DNA of 64,000 nt from Pseudocalidococcus azoricus BACA0444 (GTDB lineage Bacteria; Cyanobacteriota; Cyanobacteriia; Thermosynechococcales; Thermosynechococcaceae), in the NCBI RefSeq assembly GCF_031729055.1, contig NZ_JAVMIP010000003.1, positions 1 through 64,000 on the forward strand, given 5' to 3'. Position numbers and translations under genes: made by a program. The number at the start of each line of letters is the position of its first letter. Position 1 is the first letter of the stretch. Shown piece after piece: positions 35,122-44,856 of this stretch. The notes under the pieces were generated by a model. The model did no database searches and had not been told where the DNA came from. It saw only the letters and a program-made list of their open reading frames with translations.

Positions 35122-38100
35122 ATGTTCACCCACGTCAAGTCCACAATTCGCCATTTGGCCCCAGAATCCTTAAACGGGCGGTCGCTGATGCGAGTGGTCT
35201 ATGTGGTGTTAGAGGCCCAATACCAAAGTGCTTTGTCTGGAGCCGTAAAAGCAATTAATGCGAAAAACCCCGGCCTGGCGATTGAAATCAGTGGCTATCT
35301 TCTGGAAGAACTGCGGAATCCCGAAAACTACCAGGCCTTTTGTGAAGATGTGGCTCGGGCCAATGTCTTTATTGCTTCCTTGATTTTTATTGAAGACCTG
35401 GCCGATAAAGTCGTGGCGGCTGTGGAACCCTACAAAGAACGCTTAGATGTGGCCGTGGTTTTTCCGTCCATGCCCCAGGTAATGCGCCTGAACAAAATGG
35501 GCAGTTTTTCCATGTCCCAACTCGGTCAGTCCAAGAGCATGATTGGCCAGTTCATGAAAAAGCGGAAAGAAAAGGCCGGTTCTAGTTTCCAAGATGGAAT
35601 GCTGAAGCTGCTACAAACTTTACCAAAAGTCCTCAAATATCTCCCGATTGACAAAGCCCAGGATGCCCGCAACTTCATGCTCAGTTTCCAATATTGGCTG
35701 GGTGGCTCCCCGGAAAACCTGGAAAACTTTTTGTTGATGCTCGGGGATCGCTATGTCTTCAAAGGCGAACTGAACATTGCCGAGCAAACCTATCAAGACC
35801 CGGTTACCTATCCCGACACCGGCATTTGGCATCCCCTCGCCCCGCAGATGTTCGAGGACTTAAAAGAATATTGCAACTGGTTCAACAGCCGCCGGGATAT
35901 TTCCGATGATCTCAAGGATCCACTGGTTCCGACGGTCGGACTGATTCTCCAACGGACTCACCTAGTTACCGGGGATGATGCCCATTATGTGGCGGTTGTT
36001 CAAGAACTTGAATCCTCTGGAGCGCGGGTGATTCCAGTATTTTCAGGGGGCCTGGATTTCTCGAAGCCAATGGATTTGTTTTTCTATGATCCGCTCCAGC
36101 CGGAAAAAGCAATTGTCGATTGTGTCCTCAACCTGACTGGATTTGCTCTAGTCGGTGGCCCGGCCAAACAGGATCATCCCAAGGCGATTGCCGCGCTGAA
36201 GAAACTGAATCGTCCCTACATGGTGTCGTTGCCCCTTGTCTTTCAAACTACGGAAGAATGGGAAGACAGTGATCTCGGCCTGCATCCGATCCAAGTGGCA
36301 CTGCAAATTGCCTTACCGGAGCTAGATGGGGCGATTGAACCGATTATTCTCTCAGGCCGGGATGGTGCGACAGGAAAAGCCATTGCCCTGCAAGATCGGG
36401 TGGAAACCATTGCTCAACGGGCGATGAACTGGGCCAACCTCCGCCGCAAACCCAAGGTGAACAAAAAAGTTGCGATCACGATTTTTAGCTTCCCCCCCGA
36501 CAAAGGCAATATTGGTACGGCCGCCTATTTGGATGTGTTTGGCTCCATTTATAAAGTCATGGAGGGACTAAAAAACAACGGCTACGATGTCGAGAATATG
36601 CCGGCCAATGCCGAAACCTTGATGCAGGAAATTCTCCACGATGCCCAGGCCCGGTATAGCAGCCCCGAACTCAACATCGCCTATCGGATGCCGGTGAACG
36701 AATACGAAAAACTCACCCCCTTTGCTAAACGCCTGGAAGAAAACTGGGGCAAAGCACCGGGAGAACTCAACAGCGATGGCCAAAATCTCCTCGTCTTTGG
36801 GAAAGAATACGGCAACGTCTTTATTGGGGTGCAGCCCACCTTTGGCTATGAAGGCGACCCGATGCGGTTGCTGTTTTCTCGCTCAGCTAGTCCCCACCAC
36901 GGCTTTGCGGCTTACTATACCTATCTGAATAAAATCTGGAAAGCCGATGCAGTCTTGCATTTTGGTACCCACGGCTCCTTGGAATTTATGCCCGGCAAAC
37001 AAATGGGGATGTCCGGTGACTGTTACCCCGATAACCTGATTGGCAACATTCCTAACCTTTACTACTACGCCGCTAATAACCCCTCGGAAGCCACCATTGC
37101 CAAACGCCGCAGTTACGCCAACACGATTAGTTACCTCACGCCCCCGGCGGAAAATGCGGGATTGTATAAGGGCCTGCGGGAACTGAGCGAGTTAATTGCC
37201 TCCTATCAAACCCTGAAAGAAAGTGGGCGGGGGATTCAGATTGTCAACACGATCATGGATAAATGTCGCTTGGTCAATTTGGATCAGGATGTCAATCTGC
37301 CGGATCAAGATGCCGCGGATATGTCGGCTGAACAACGGGATGGGATTGTCGGCAAAATCTACATCAAATTGATGGAAATTGAGGCCCGCTTACTGCCCTG
37401 TGGTTTGCATGTGATTGGGAAGCCCCCCAGCACTGAAGAAGCCGCCGCCACGTTGGTGAATATTGCCAGCTTGGATCGCCCGGAAGATGAGATTCTTAGC
37501 CTGCCCCGAATTATTGCCCAAAGCATTGGCCGGGAGATGGAGGAAATTTACAAAAACAGTGATGCCGGGGTTTTGGCCGATGTCGAACTCTTGCAAGCGA
37601 TCACCCAGGCTACCCGTGCCGCTGTGGATGCCCTAGTCCAGGCCCAGGCCGATGCCGATGGTCGGATTTCGAAGGTATCGAAACTGAATTTCTTTAACAT
37701 GGGCCGGAAAGAACCCTGGATTGAAGCCCTGTGCAATGCCGGATATCCCCAAGTCAATGCCGCTGACCTCAAGCCCTTGATGGAATATCTGGAATTCTGT
37801 TTGCAGCAGATTGTCGCCGATAACGAATTGGGGGCCTTGCTCCAAGCCTTAGAAGGGGAATATATCTTGCCGGGGCCTGGTGGGGATCCGATTCGGAATC
37901 CGGATGTGCTACCCACTGGGAAAAATATCCATGCCTTGGATCCCCAGGCCATCCCGACAGCCGCCGCGGTGCAATCGGCCAAAGTGGTTGTGGATCGGTT
38001 ACTGGCTCGGCAAAAAGCAGAAAACAATAATCAATGGCCGGAAACCATTGCCTTAGTGCTCTGGGGAACGGATAACATCAAAACCTATGGCGAATCCTTG

Positions 38101-39105
38101 GCTCAAGTTCTCTGGATGGTGGGGGTGCGGCCGTTGCCGGATTCCTTGGGGCGGATGAACAAGTTGGAGTTAATTTCACTGGAAGAACTGGGCCGGCCCC
38201 GGATTGATGTGGTCGTCAACTGTTCCGGTGTGTTTCGGGATTTGTTTATTAATCAAATGGACTTAATCGACCGAGCTGTAAAAATGGCCGCTGAAGCCGA
38301 TGAACCCGCCGAGATGAACTTTATCCGCAAGCACGCCCTGAAACAGGCCGAGGAATTAGGCGTGAATATTCGCCAGGCCGCGACCAGGGTATTTACCAAT
38401 GCGTCCGGTTCCTATGCCGCTAATGTCAACTTGGCCGTGGAAAACAGCAGTTGGGAGCAAGAGTCGGAATTGCAGGATATGTATTTATCCCGGAAGTCGT
38501 TCGCGTTTTCGGCAGATTCTCCGGGGACGATGGAGCAATCTCGGCAGATTTTCGAGTCGGCCCTGAAAACCGTAGATGCCACGTTCCAAAACCTGGATTC
38601 GGCGGAAATCAGCTTGACCGATGTGAGCCACTATTTTGATTCGGATCCGACCAAAGTTGTTAGTAGTCTGCGGAAGGATGGCAAGCAACCCCTGTCCTAT
38701 ATTGCGGATACGACCACGGCTAATGCTCAAGTCCGGTCACTTTCGGAAACGGTGCGCTTAGACAGCCGGACGAAACTCCTCAATCCCAAGTGGTATGAAG
38801 GAATGCTCTCCCACGGTTATGAAGGGGTGCGGGAAATCTCAAAACGCTTGGTAAATACAATGGGCTGGTCGGCAACGGCGGGCGCAGTGGATAACTGGGT
38901 TTATGAGGATGTCAACACGACTTTTATTCACGATGAGGAAATGCGGCAACGGATGCTGAATCTGAATCCCCACTCCTTCCGCAAGATTGTCAGCACGTTG
39001 TTGGAAGTCAATGGCCGGGGCTATTGGGAAACCAGCGAAGAAAACCTAGACTTGTTACGGCAACTCTATCAAGAGGTGGAGGATAAAATCGAAGGGGTAG
39101 AATAA
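35122..39105 (+). CDS. chlH: magnesium chelatase subunit H
   Basis: The 1,327-residue protein binds protoporphyrin IX and inserts Mg2+ with ChlI and ChlD, the first committed step of chlorophyll synthesis. The length and the cobaltochelatase/CobN-type segments ([60 protein letters not shown]) are standard for ChlH. The start [20 protein letters not shown] is supported by AAGGAG upstream. It is monocistronic here and uses the backbone codon style, in contrast to the AT-rich genes that follow. Confidence 0.97.
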   Translation: MFTHVKSTIRHLAPESLNGRSLMRVVYVVLEAQYQSALSGAVKAINAKNPGLAIEISGYLLEELRNPENYQAFCEDVARANVFIASLIFIEDLADKVVAAVEPYKERLDVAVVFPSMPQVMRLNKMGSFSMSQLGQSKSMIGQFMKKRKEKAGSSFQDGMLKLLQTLPKVLKYLPIDKAQDARNFMLSFQYWLGGSPENLENFLLMLGDRYVFKGELNIAEQTYQDPVTYPDTGIWHPLAPQMFEDLKEYCNWFNSRRDISDDLKDPLVPTVGLILQRTHLVTGDDAHYVAVVQELESSGARVIPVFSGGLDFSKPMDLFFYDPLQPEKAIVDCVLNLTGFALVGGPAKQDHPKAIAALKKLNRPYMVSLPLVFQTTEEWEDSDLGLHPIQVALQIALPELDGAIEPIILSGRDGATGKAIALQDRVETIAQRAMNWANLRRKPKVNKKVAITIFSFPPDKGNIGTAAYLDVFGSIYKVMEGLKNNGYDVENMPANAETLMQEILHDAQARYSSPELNIAYRMPVNEYEKLTPFAKRLEENWGKAPGELNSDGQNLLVFGKEYGNVFIGVQPTFGYEGDPMRLLFSRSASPHHGFAAYYTYLNKIWKADAVLHFGTHGSLEFMPGKQMGMSGDCYPDNLIGNIPNLYYYAANNPSEATIAKRRSYANTISYLTPPAENAGLYKGLRELSELIASYQTLKESGRGIQIVNTIMDKCRLVNLDQDVNLPDQDAADMSAEQRDGIVGKIYIKLMEIEARLLPCGLHVIGKPPSTEEAAATLVNIASLDRPEDEILSLPRIIAQSIGREMEEIYKNSDAGVLADVELLQAITQATRAAVDALVQAQADADGRISKVSKLNFFNMGRKEPWIEALCNAGYPQVNAADLKPLMEYLEFCLQQIVADNELGALLQALEGEYILPGPGGDPIRNPDVLPTGKNIHALDPQAIPTAAAVQSAKVVVDRLLARQKAENNNQWPETIALVLWGTDNIKTYGESLAQVLWMVGVRPLPDSLGRMNKLELISLEELGRPRIDVVVNCSGVFRDLFINQMDLIDRAVKMAAEADEPAEMNFIRKHALKQAEELGVNIRQAATRVFTNASGSYAANVNLAVENSSWEQESELQDMYLSRKSFAFSADSPGTMEQSRQIFESALKTVDATFQNLDSAEISLTDVSHYFDSDPTKVVSSLRKDGKQPLSYIADTTTANAQVRSLSETVRLDSRTKLLNPKWYEGMLSHGYEGVREISKRLVNTMGWSATAGAVDNWVYEDVNTTFIHDEEMRQRMLNLNPHSFRKIVSTLLEVNGRGYWETSEENLDLLRQLYQEVEDKIEGVE

Positions 39106-39117
39106 TACGTTTGTTGT

Positions 39118-39145
39118 GCTTGGGGGGTAATATTAATCACCCCTT
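39118..39145 (+). terminator. possible hairpin terminator after chlH
   Basis: GGGGT at about 39125-39129 can pair with ACCCC at about 39140-39144, followed by TTGAG. The T-run is short, so this is a weak candidate. Confidence 0.3.
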
Positions 39146-39283
39146 GAGTAGTATCAAAACACCATTAATCCGTTTGAGTAATCAGATATTTAAGTTACAG
39201 GGAATTAATCTCCTTGTTTGACTTGGCTCTGATAATTTAGCAGTTTTATTATGTGTCAATAAAATATTTCTATAGTCTGCTTT

Positions 39284-39799
39284 ATGAATGTAGAAACAAG
39301 AATGGAAAGCTTTAGCTACGCCTATATTTATGCATTAGCTTCACAAGCAGGCTTTACCTTTAATCAGGAACCCAAAGGATTAGACAATATTGGAATAGAT
39401 ATATGTGTAAAAGACCCACTCAGATTATATAATCTGCCGCCCTGTCAGTTTTATGCACAGGTGAAGTGTGTAAGAAAAACGAAATTAATAAGGAATAAAA
39501 ACGGAATTTTTTATGGAATCAAAAAGAAGTACTATGACAGTCTGACCAAGTCGAGACCTTATAATACCATTCTACTCTTTGTTGTAGTCGTACCAGATGA
39601 CCCAAGGAACTGGATAGATATTGACGAGCTTAGTATAATTGTGAAACATAATTGTTACTGGTTTTGTTTTCAAGATCATCCCCTATCAAATCACAATCAT
39701 AAGGATAGCAAGAAGAATATTCAGCTTTTTGAGACGAATTTACTTACACCTGAGTCCTTTCCCCTTCTGATGCAGAAAATTGCAGATGGAGAGATGTAA
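39284..39799 (+). CDS. DUF4365-like protein (PD-(D/E)XK-like)
   Basis: The 171-residue protein resembles DUF4365: SFSYAYIYALASQAGFTFNQ, then the acidic GLDNIGIDICVKDP, then FYAQVKCVRKTK. The D...QxK pattern is that of a PD-(D/E)XK nuclease core. It is AT-rich, lacks the CCAGGCCTGG word, and starts the accessory block after chlH. The next gene begins at the base after its stop. The pair looks like an operon acquired by transfer. Nuclease activity is inferred. Confidence 0.7.
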   Translation: MNVETRMESFSYAYIYALASQAGFTFNQEPKGLDNIGIDICVKDPLRLYNLPPCQFYAQVKCVRKTKLIRNKNGIFYGIKKKYYDSLTKSRPYNTILLFVVVVPDDPRNWIDIDELSIIVKHNCYWFCFQDHPLSNHNHKDSKKNIQLFETNLLTPESFPLLMQKIADGEM

Positions 39800-40954
39800 A
39801 TGAAAACTTATGATCTGAGTAAATATAGATTCATTGAACCAGATGCAGTAACTCATTTTTTGCTTGGTCAGGGATGGGAAGAATTCAATAAAAAAGATGG
39901 AATAGTTTCAATTTGGGGAATTGAAAAAGCAGGTGATATTTTTAAAATTCTCCTCCCTCTAAATCCTGAATCACCTGACTATCCAAATAGAATGCTTGAA
40001 GCAGTAAAAATAATTGGACTTGTAGAGTCACGAGAAGAAAGTGATCTGCTAAAAAGCTTTCTAAATAATTCCATTTTCGCAAGAGAATCAAATCGAGAAT
40101 TAATGGATTTGCGACTTTTGCCTGAATTAGAAAGTGTAGAAAAAAATGAGTTTCCTGCTAAAATGCTGGGCTATATATTGTCTTCTTTGCAGAATTTGAT
40201 AGATGCAATTGGTCAAGCTGAAGAGGGATATAGATCGAGTATTACTGGTGTAATTTCAAAGACAATAACCGATAGAACAAGACTTTCTGTAATTGGAACT
40301 GCTCCAGGGTCATTTATCGTGAAACTTGCAGGGCCAACTGCCCCTACTCAAACAAACTTATTTGACGAAGTGGATGGATCTCTAGAGCAAAGAGCTTTAA
40401 ATTCATTCTTGACATTAATAAGAGTTAGCCATGAGGGAAAAATGGATGATTTGAGAGAACTCCTTATTAAGTTGGAAAGACGTACAGTAGTAACGTATAA
40501 AAAATTTCTTAGTAATGTATCTTCGGCAAATTCTGGTTTTGATATTAAATTAGGATCTACCAACCCTAATATTGGAGGTGAGGCTCGCCTTAATTCTTCT
40601 GAAATCCTTGGCTTAATAGATTTTTTAAGTCGTATTGAAAGTCAAACACCAGAAATTATTAAGGTTGATGGAACTCTAAAGCTAGTTGGGGAAAAGGATA
40701 GTAAAAACAATTTTACTTTTAAAATGGAAAGACTTGGAGATGGCAAGATTTTTCATGGAAAGATAGCTTCTTCAGTAATTGAGAACGGTGTAGAATTGAC
40801 ACTCAACAGAAAATACTCTGCTTTCATTGAAGAAACTGAATCAATTAACGTCATCACAAATGAGTCTGTAAAAAATTGGAAATTAGTTGATATTCATTAT
40901 CTAGAAGAAACCTCTCGCTCCGAGGACAATATTCTTTCTGATATTCCACACTAG
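39800..40954 (+). CDS. unknown 384-residue protein paired with the DUF4365-like gene
   Basis: I recognise no domain. The protein starts MKTYDLSKYRFIEPDAVTHF, then WEEFNKKDGIVSIWGI. The middle is helical (SLQNLIDAIGQAEEGYRSSI) and the end beta-rich (NNFTFKMERLGDGKIFHGKI), closing with INVITNESVKNWKLVDIHYL. It has no membrane segment. Its start directly abuts the DUF4365-like stop, so the two are co-translated. AT-rich composition and position among toxin-antitoxin genes suggest a defence-type pair, which is untested. Confidence 0.6.
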   Translation: MKTYDLSKYRFIEPDAVTHFLLGQGWEEFNKKDGIVSIWGIEKAGDIFKILLPLNPESPDYPNRMLEAVKIIGLVESREESDLLKSFLNNSIFARESNRELMDLRLLPELESVEKNEFPAKMLGYILSSLQNLIDAIGQAEEGYRSSITGVISKTITDRTRLSVIGTAPGSFIVKLAGPTAPTQTNLFDEVDGSLEQRALNSFLTLIRVSHEGKMDDLRELLIKLERRTVVTYKKFLSNVSSANSGFDIKLGSTNPNIGGEARLNSSEILGLIDFLSRIESQTPEIIKVDGTLKLVGEKDSKNNFTFKMERLGDGKIFHGKIASSVIENGVELTLNRKYSAFIEETESINVITNESVKNWKLVDIHYLEETSRSEDNILSDIPH

Positions 40955-41040
40955 TCAAAGAGAGAAATATATTTTATTGAAAATAATCTGCTAAATTTAT
41001 ATATCCAGGCTAAAAATTTAGAACAATTCTTCTTGCATTA

Positions 41041-41160
41041 ACGGTAACTGCTACTTTGCTGGCCCAATGACACAAGTATTGCCGAGGAATTTAACCAGAA
41101 TTACAAAGAAGGAATTCTTGAGGTGGCGATTAGTGGTCAAGGCATATTGCCGCAAATATA
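41041..41160 (+). pseudogene. decayed copy of the 42410-42655 gene
   Basis: Bases 41041-41125 match the gene at 42410 (GGTAACTGCTACTTTGCTGG, later TTAACCAGAATTACAAAGAA) but lack one base after GCTGGCCC, which shifts the frame. No start codon is kept. It lies just before the DUF433 gene. Confidence 0.7.
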
Positions 41161-41206
41161 GAGCTACGATGATATTGTCACATAGGGTATCTCAGAGGTC
41201 ATGGAT

Positions 41207-41581
41207 ATGACTACAGTATCCAACCATCAACCCAAGATTATTCGCACAGAGCGAGGATTAACCATTTCTGGCACTCGCATCACCCTCTACGATGTTATGG
41301 ACTATGTAACGGCTCAGTATCCCCCAAAATTTATTCGCTCCTTGTTTGATCTCACGGAGGCAGAGATTAGTACTGCTTTGTCCTACATTGAAGCCAATCG
41401 CCCTGAGGTTGAAGCCGAGTATCAACAGGTTCTTAAACAAGCTGAGGAAAATCGGCAATATTGGGAAGAGCGCAGTCATCAACATCTTGCTCACGTTGTC
41501 AAGAGACCACCCAGGCCTGATCAAGAAGCTCTTTGGGCAAAACTGCAAGCACAGAAAGCAAGACATGATCTAGATGCATGA
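41207..41581 (+). CDS. DUF433 antitoxin-like protein
   Basis: The protein is about 124 residues with the DUF433 helix-turn-helix pattern (IIRTERGLTISGTRITLYDV, LFDLTEAEISTALSYIEANR). DUF433 proteins usually sit before a PIN-like gene of the DUF5615/Mut7-C type and are read as antitoxins. The next gene overlaps it by 4 bases (ATGA). ATG 41207 is better spaced from AGAGG than ATG 41201. Confidence 0.75.
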   Translation: MTTVSNHQPKIIRTERGLTISGTRITLYDVMDYVTAQYPPKFIRSLFDLTEAEISTALSYIEANRPEVEAEYQQVLKQAEENRQYWEERSHQHLAHVVKRPPRPDQEALWAKLQAQKARHDLDA

Positions 41582-41973
41582 ACTTTTTGGTCGATCACAA
41601 CCTGGGGGGACATGCAGAAATTTTATTAGGCAATATCGCCAGTCAAGGGTGGCTAGAACTACTTCCGATCCGCTTTGTCACCTTCAAGGAGATGAATTTA
41701 TCAATCAACAGTAATGATCGTATGGTTTGGCGGACTGCTCAGGCAAATCGGATGATTCTGCTGACTGCTAACCGAAGTATGAAAGGTCAAGACTCCCTAG
41801 AACAGGTTATTCAAGAGGAGAATTCAGTCGATTCCCTTCCTGTTATTACCATCGCAGATGCAGATCGTTTCTTAGCTGATCGAGTTTATCGAAATCGTTG
41901 TGCTGACCGTCTTCTCGAAATTATGTTGGAAATCGAAACTTGGATCGGGGTTGGTCGCCTTTTTATTCCTTAA
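41578..41973 (+). CDS. PIN-like toxin candidate (partner of DUF433)
   Basis: The 131-residue protein starts MNFLVDHNLGGHAEILLGNI, with the first acidic residue in FLVDHN. VWRTAQANRMILLTANR contains the position of a second PIN-like motif. It overlaps the DUF433 gene by 4 bases. The layout is the usual antitoxin-toxin order; ribonuclease activity is inferred from family. Confidence 0.7.
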   Translation: MNFLVDHNLGGHAEILLGNIASQGWLELLPIRFVTFKEMNLSINSNDRMVWRTAQANRMILLTANRSMKGQDSLEQVIQEENSVDSLPVITIADADRFLADRVYRNRCADRLLEIMLEIETWIGVGRLFIP

Positions 41974-42058
41974 TGGGTTTGAACCAATTTAACGATTTCT
42001 CCACAGCGCAGTCTATCCCAGGCCAACATTCCACCACAAGATTGATAGTATTTAGTAC

Positions 42059-42319
42059 TTAAGACAGAACTGGAGTTTTCAAGGGCGTTGTCAGTTGCAA
42101 CCAATAGACTGTTTTTCCTTCAGATTCCGCTTTTTTTGCTAATTTTTGATTTTGCTCATTAATCCAGGCATCTTCAGTCATCGGCAAAACAACCGCACTG
42201 GCAGGAACACCAGGAATATTGCCCCCATGCTGCTTCAAAAGATCGCGAAACTCAAATGCCGCTTGGATATTGGCAGCCGCTAATCGCTTTTGTTCAGAGT
42301 CGGTTAAGTTCAGCTTCAT
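42059..42319 (-). CDS. hypothetical 86-residue protein, paralogue of 15637-15891
   Basis: MKLNLTDSEQKRLAAANIQA and DAWINEQNQKLAKKAESEG match the small family member at 15637-15891. Its upstream DNA (42320-42404) is a copy of the leader and first codons of the UPF0175 gene at 45096, so its promoter was borrowed by duplication. The function is unknown. Confidence 0.6.
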   Translation of the reverse strand: MKLNLTDSEQKRLAAANIQAAFEFRDLLKQHGGNIPGVPASAVVLPMTEDAWINEQNQKLAKKAESEGKTVYWLQLTTPLKTPVLS

Positions 42320-42404
42320 TTTGAAATGACCAAACCCATGCCAAGGCCCCTACCTTTGAACCCTTTATCTAAATCCTAGCAGTCAAAGTAAGATCGATGT
42401 TTTT
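42320..42404. repeat. duplicated leader, copy 1 (matches 45078-45161)
   Basis: On the minus strand 42338-42320 reads ATGGGTTTGGTCATTTCA then a stop, encoding MGLVISK. This is the start of the UPF0175 gene (MSLVISED) at 45096. Upstream, GCCCCTACCTTTGAACCC, TTTATCTAAATCCTAGCA and TCAAAGTAAGA are shared with 45101-45150. Confidence 0.8.
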
Positions 42405-42409
42405 AATTA

Positions 42410-42655
42410 ATGATAAGGCTGTCAGTCTTTGACGGAAACTGCTACTTTGCTGGCCCTCTGGATAGAAGCATTGCTGAAGAGTTTAACCAGAGTTACAAAG
42501 AAGGAATTCTTAAAGTGACAACTGATCAAGAAAGTTATGAGAAATATTTCCAGCCCCTTGAGCATCGCTATGATGAAAAGGGAAATCGTAGCCGGATTGA
42601 GGTCGTTGTGCCTCAGAGCTTTTTTCTATACTCAATAAATTTCCACGAGTCCTAA
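42410..42655 (+). CDS. hypothetical 81-residue protein
   Basis: The protein starts MIRLSVFDGNCYFAGPLDRS and continues IAEEFNQSYKEGILKVTTDQ. No domain is recognised. A decayed copy lies at 41041-41160, so the gene has been duplicated within the block. The next gene starts within 20 bases. Confidence 0.5.
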   Translation: MIRLSVFDGNCYFAGPLDRSIAEEFNQSYKEGILKVTTDQESYEKYFQPLEHRYDEKGNRSRIEVVVPQSFFLYSINFHES

Positions 42656-42671
42656 AGCCACGGTGAGCAGA

Positions 42672-42989
42672 ATGGATAGTAAAAATTGGGAACAAATAAA
42701 ATCTCAGTCTAAGCTCGGTCAGTTTGTTCAAGGCACAGTGGAGTTTCATGCACCTTTTGGAGTTTTTCTAACAATTGATGAACCTTTAGTTAAAGGGTTA
42801 ATCAAAATTCCCGACTTTTTAGACGAGGGAGAAATGACTGAAGCCATGTATCCCGAAATTGGTACAACATTAGGCGCAGTTGTAGTTGGTTATAACGAGA
42901 GTAATTGTCGCGAAATTTACTTAAGTGCAAGACCCAGTGTTCTTCATAAAGCGCTTGTCCCCCTAAGCTTTCCTACTTTGGCTGTATAA
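42672..42989 (+). CDS. small S1-domain-like protein
   Basis: From ATG 42672 the protein is 105 residues. The pattern SKLGQFVQGTVEFHAPFGVF then LVKGLIKIPDFLDEGEM is that of an S1 RNA-binding OB fold, with GAVVVGYNESNCREIYLSAR as the last strand. It may bind RNA, but such short stand-alone members are not characterised to my knowledge. GTG 42663 is an alternative start. Confidence 0.6.
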   Translation: MDSKNWEQIKSQSKLGQFVQGTVEFHAPFGVFLTIDEPLVKGLIKIPDFLDEGEMTEAMYPEIGTTLGAVVVGYNESNCREIYLSARPSVLHKALVPLSFPTLAV

Positions 42990-43038
42990 AATTTCTCTCT
43001 ATATAATGAAGCAATCAATTTTAGCTTGGAGTTAGCCT

Positions 43039-43281
43039 ATGCTGCGAGAAGAACTTAAAAAAGAATTAGATAAACTCAACGATGAGCAACTTAAACAAAT
43101 TGCTGATTTTATTGCTTTAGTTGAACAACAGCCACAACAAATTACCCGATCGCAACCATTTTGGCAAACAGCGATACCTTTAGACAGGGCTACAGAATTT
43201 CAGCGATGGGTGTCACAACTTCCTAAGAGTAACTCAAGCTTAAATGACTCAGCCTTTAATCGCGATAGCATTTATGAATAA
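43039..43281 (+). CDS. antitoxin-like protein upstream of vapC
   Basis: The 80-residue protein has a helical N-terminus (LREELKKELDKLNDEQLKQI) and a polar C-terminus. It overlaps the PIN toxin gene by one base (TAATGA), the arrangement expected for the antitoxin of a type II pair. There is no clear DNA-binding motif. Confidence 0.65.
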   Translation: MLREELKKELDKLNDEQLKQIADFIALVEQQPQQITRSQPFWQTAIPLDRATEFQRWVSQLPKSNSSLNDSAFNRDSIYE

Positions 43282-43739
43282 TGACAAAATATCTCCTTGA
43301 TACGAATGTTGTCATGCGCTTTTGTAATCCTTCTGATACCCAACATCAGCTTGCAACAGAAGCAGTCTTTCACATACTCATGCAGTCAGATGAATGTTTA
43401 CTGATTCCGCAAGTTATTATTGAGTTTTGGGTCGTTGCCACAAGACCAATTCAAGCAAATGGCCTGGCCTGGACTGTAGAACGGACTAGAAATATGATTG
43501 ATCAACTTCTTGATCGTTTTCCAGTTTTAGATGAAAATCCAGAGATTTTCCCAAATTGGTTGAACCTAGTCACCACTCACAAAGTAATGGGTAAGCGCAC
43601 TCATGATGCTCGTATCATTGCTGCCATGCTTTCACATGAAATTACACATCTCTTGACCTTCAATCCAAGCGACTTTACTGGTCTATCAAGTATTAAAATC
43701 GTTCATCCACAAGACTTGATTTTGTTTGAGGCTCAGTAG
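43281..43739 (+). CDS. vapC: VapC-type PIN ribonuclease toxin
   Basis: The 152-residue protein starts MTKYLLDTNVVMRFCNPSDT. PIN acidic residues are seen in LLDTNV (residue 7), at QVIIEFWVV (glutamate near 52) and in KRTHDARIIAAM (aspartate near 108). The type II toxin is likely to cleave RNA. It is paired with the 80-residue gene upstream. Confidence 0.85.
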   Translation: MTKYLLDTNVVMRFCNPSDTQHQLATEAVFHILMQSDECLLIPQVIIEFWVVATRPIQANGLAWTVERTRNMIDQLLDRFPVLDENPEIFPNWLNLVTTHKVMGKRTHDARIIAAMLSHEITHLLTFNPSDFTGLSSIKIVHPQDLILFEAQ

Positions 43740-43754
43740 TCGTAGGCATTGATA

Positions 43755-43967
43755 ATGCAATATCTTATTCTAATTGAAAAAACAGTCACAGGATATTCTG
43801 CCTATTCTCCTGATCTGCCAGGGTGTGTTTCAACTGGGGCAACTCGTGAGGAAGTTGAACACAATATGCAAGAAGCTGTGGAGTTTCATCTGGAAGGATT
43901 AAAACTAGAGGGATTAGAGATTCCTTCTCCCACGACTTTATCGGCCTATGTTGAAGTTGCTGCCTAG
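43755..43967 (+). CDS. HicB-like protein, no HicA partner
   Basis: From ATG 43755 the 70-residue protein reads MQYLILIEKTVTGYSAYSPD, then LPGCVSTGATREEVEHNMQE, the standard HicB partial RNase H fold. HicB normally inhibits HicA, a dsRBD-like RNase encoded next to it; no HicA-like frame is adjacent on either side. It may be an orphan or work with a distant HicA. Confidence 0.8.
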   Translation: MQYLILIEKTVTGYSAYSPDLPGCVSTGATREEVEHNMQEAVEFHLEGLKLEGLEIPSPTTLSAYVEVAA

Positions 43968-44071
43968 CGCAGTGTCTTTTTAGTGCATCCATGAAATCCT
44001 AAAAGCCTTGATATTAAATAGATTCAATATTGGAATAATCTTGATGATTTTATGGATAACGGACGAAACAA

Positions 44072-44314
44072 ATGAAAATCATCATTGACCTACCAGCAGA
44101 TATTGAACAAGACCTAACACGTCAAGCAGCCCAGGCCAAGATTCCACTTCAAGCCTTAATTTTGTAAACCTTACGCCAATTAGCCCAATCAAAATCTAAT
44201 TCTATTTCCCAATGGTCAGATATTGTCTTATCTTACGAAGGAAGCCCTGACTTTCCTGCTTTTGAATCCTACCGTGACGAACTCGTAGAACCCCATGAGC
44301 CAGAGTTATTCTAA
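44072..44314 (+). pseudogene. antitoxin gene with in-frame stop
   Basis: The frame MKIIIDLPADIEQDLTRQAA runs to QALIL, then TAA (44165-44167), and continues TLRQLAQSKSNSISQWSDIV to HEPELF. This is a VapB-like ribbon-helix-helix antitoxin broken by one stop codon. Its end overlaps the start of a vapC remnant as TAATG. Confidence 0.75.
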
Positions 44315-44367
44315 TGCGCTATCTTCTTGGCTCTTGCCTTATCATTGACTTTATCAAACCTGAGTAA
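44314..44367 (+). pseudogene. vapC remnant of 17 codons
   Basis: The frame MRYLLGSCLIIDFIKPE then stop matches the first residues of a VapC toxin (MxYLLDTCxxSDxxK), with glycine in place of the catalytic aspartate of LLDTC. The rest of the gene is missing, replaced by the convergent DUF3368 gene. Confidence 0.7.
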
Positions 44368-44854
44368 CTGACTCACCTGCTTCATTCAAAACATCTATAT
44401 AAAGCTGACTGTTGATTCGGAAATTCGCTTCACTTTTCAATTCATCCACTATGGGTTTAACTGCCCTGATTAAATTTTGACGTTTTGCCAATAACAGAAT
44501 TCCCAATACACCCGTAATCTTTAATTCAAAGTCTTTTGCAGCTTGTCTACCCAGGCGTTCATTAATTAACAGTCGGTTTGCTTTAACCTCAACTGCCAGT
44601 GCAATTGCCTCTACCTCCCCAATATTTATATATGTTCTTAACTCAGCAACCAATTTCTGATTTTGTACTGAACAAACTTCTAGGAAACTTGCTGACTGTA
44701 CTGCTGTAACTATTTTTTCACCCGCTCTCTCATCTAATAACTCCTCATACACTGCGGTAGAAATTAAAATACTTCCATAAATCTCTTGTATGAGGCTTAG
44801 CTTCCCCACTTTTGCCAAATTTGAAATGGGTGAAGTATTACTGACAATGATCAT
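44354..44854 (-). CDS. DUF3368 PIN-like toxin candidate
   Basis: The 166-residue protein reads MIIVSNTSPISNLAKVGKLS, and later NRLLINERLGRQAAKDFELK with GVLGILLLAKRQNLI. DUF3368 proteins carry PIN-type acidic residues. Here asparagine stands in VSNTSP and LINER where aspartate is often found, so activity may be reduced or use other residues. It is preceded by a UPF0175 gene with 2 bases between them. Confidence 0.8.
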   Translation of the reverse strand: MIIVSNTSPISNLAKVGKLSLIQEIYGSILISTAVYEELLDERAGEKIVTAVQSASFLEVCSVQNQKLVAELRTYINIGEVEAIALAVEVKANRLLINERLGRQAAKDFELKITGVLGILLLAKRQNLIRAVKPIVDELKSEANFRINSQLYIDVLNEAGESVTQV

Positions 44855-44856
44855 CG

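Noticed and set aside
42663..42671. GTG start of the S1-like gene
   Set aside because: ATG 42672 has the GGTGAG stretch at a proper distance, and the GTG would lie inside that stretch.
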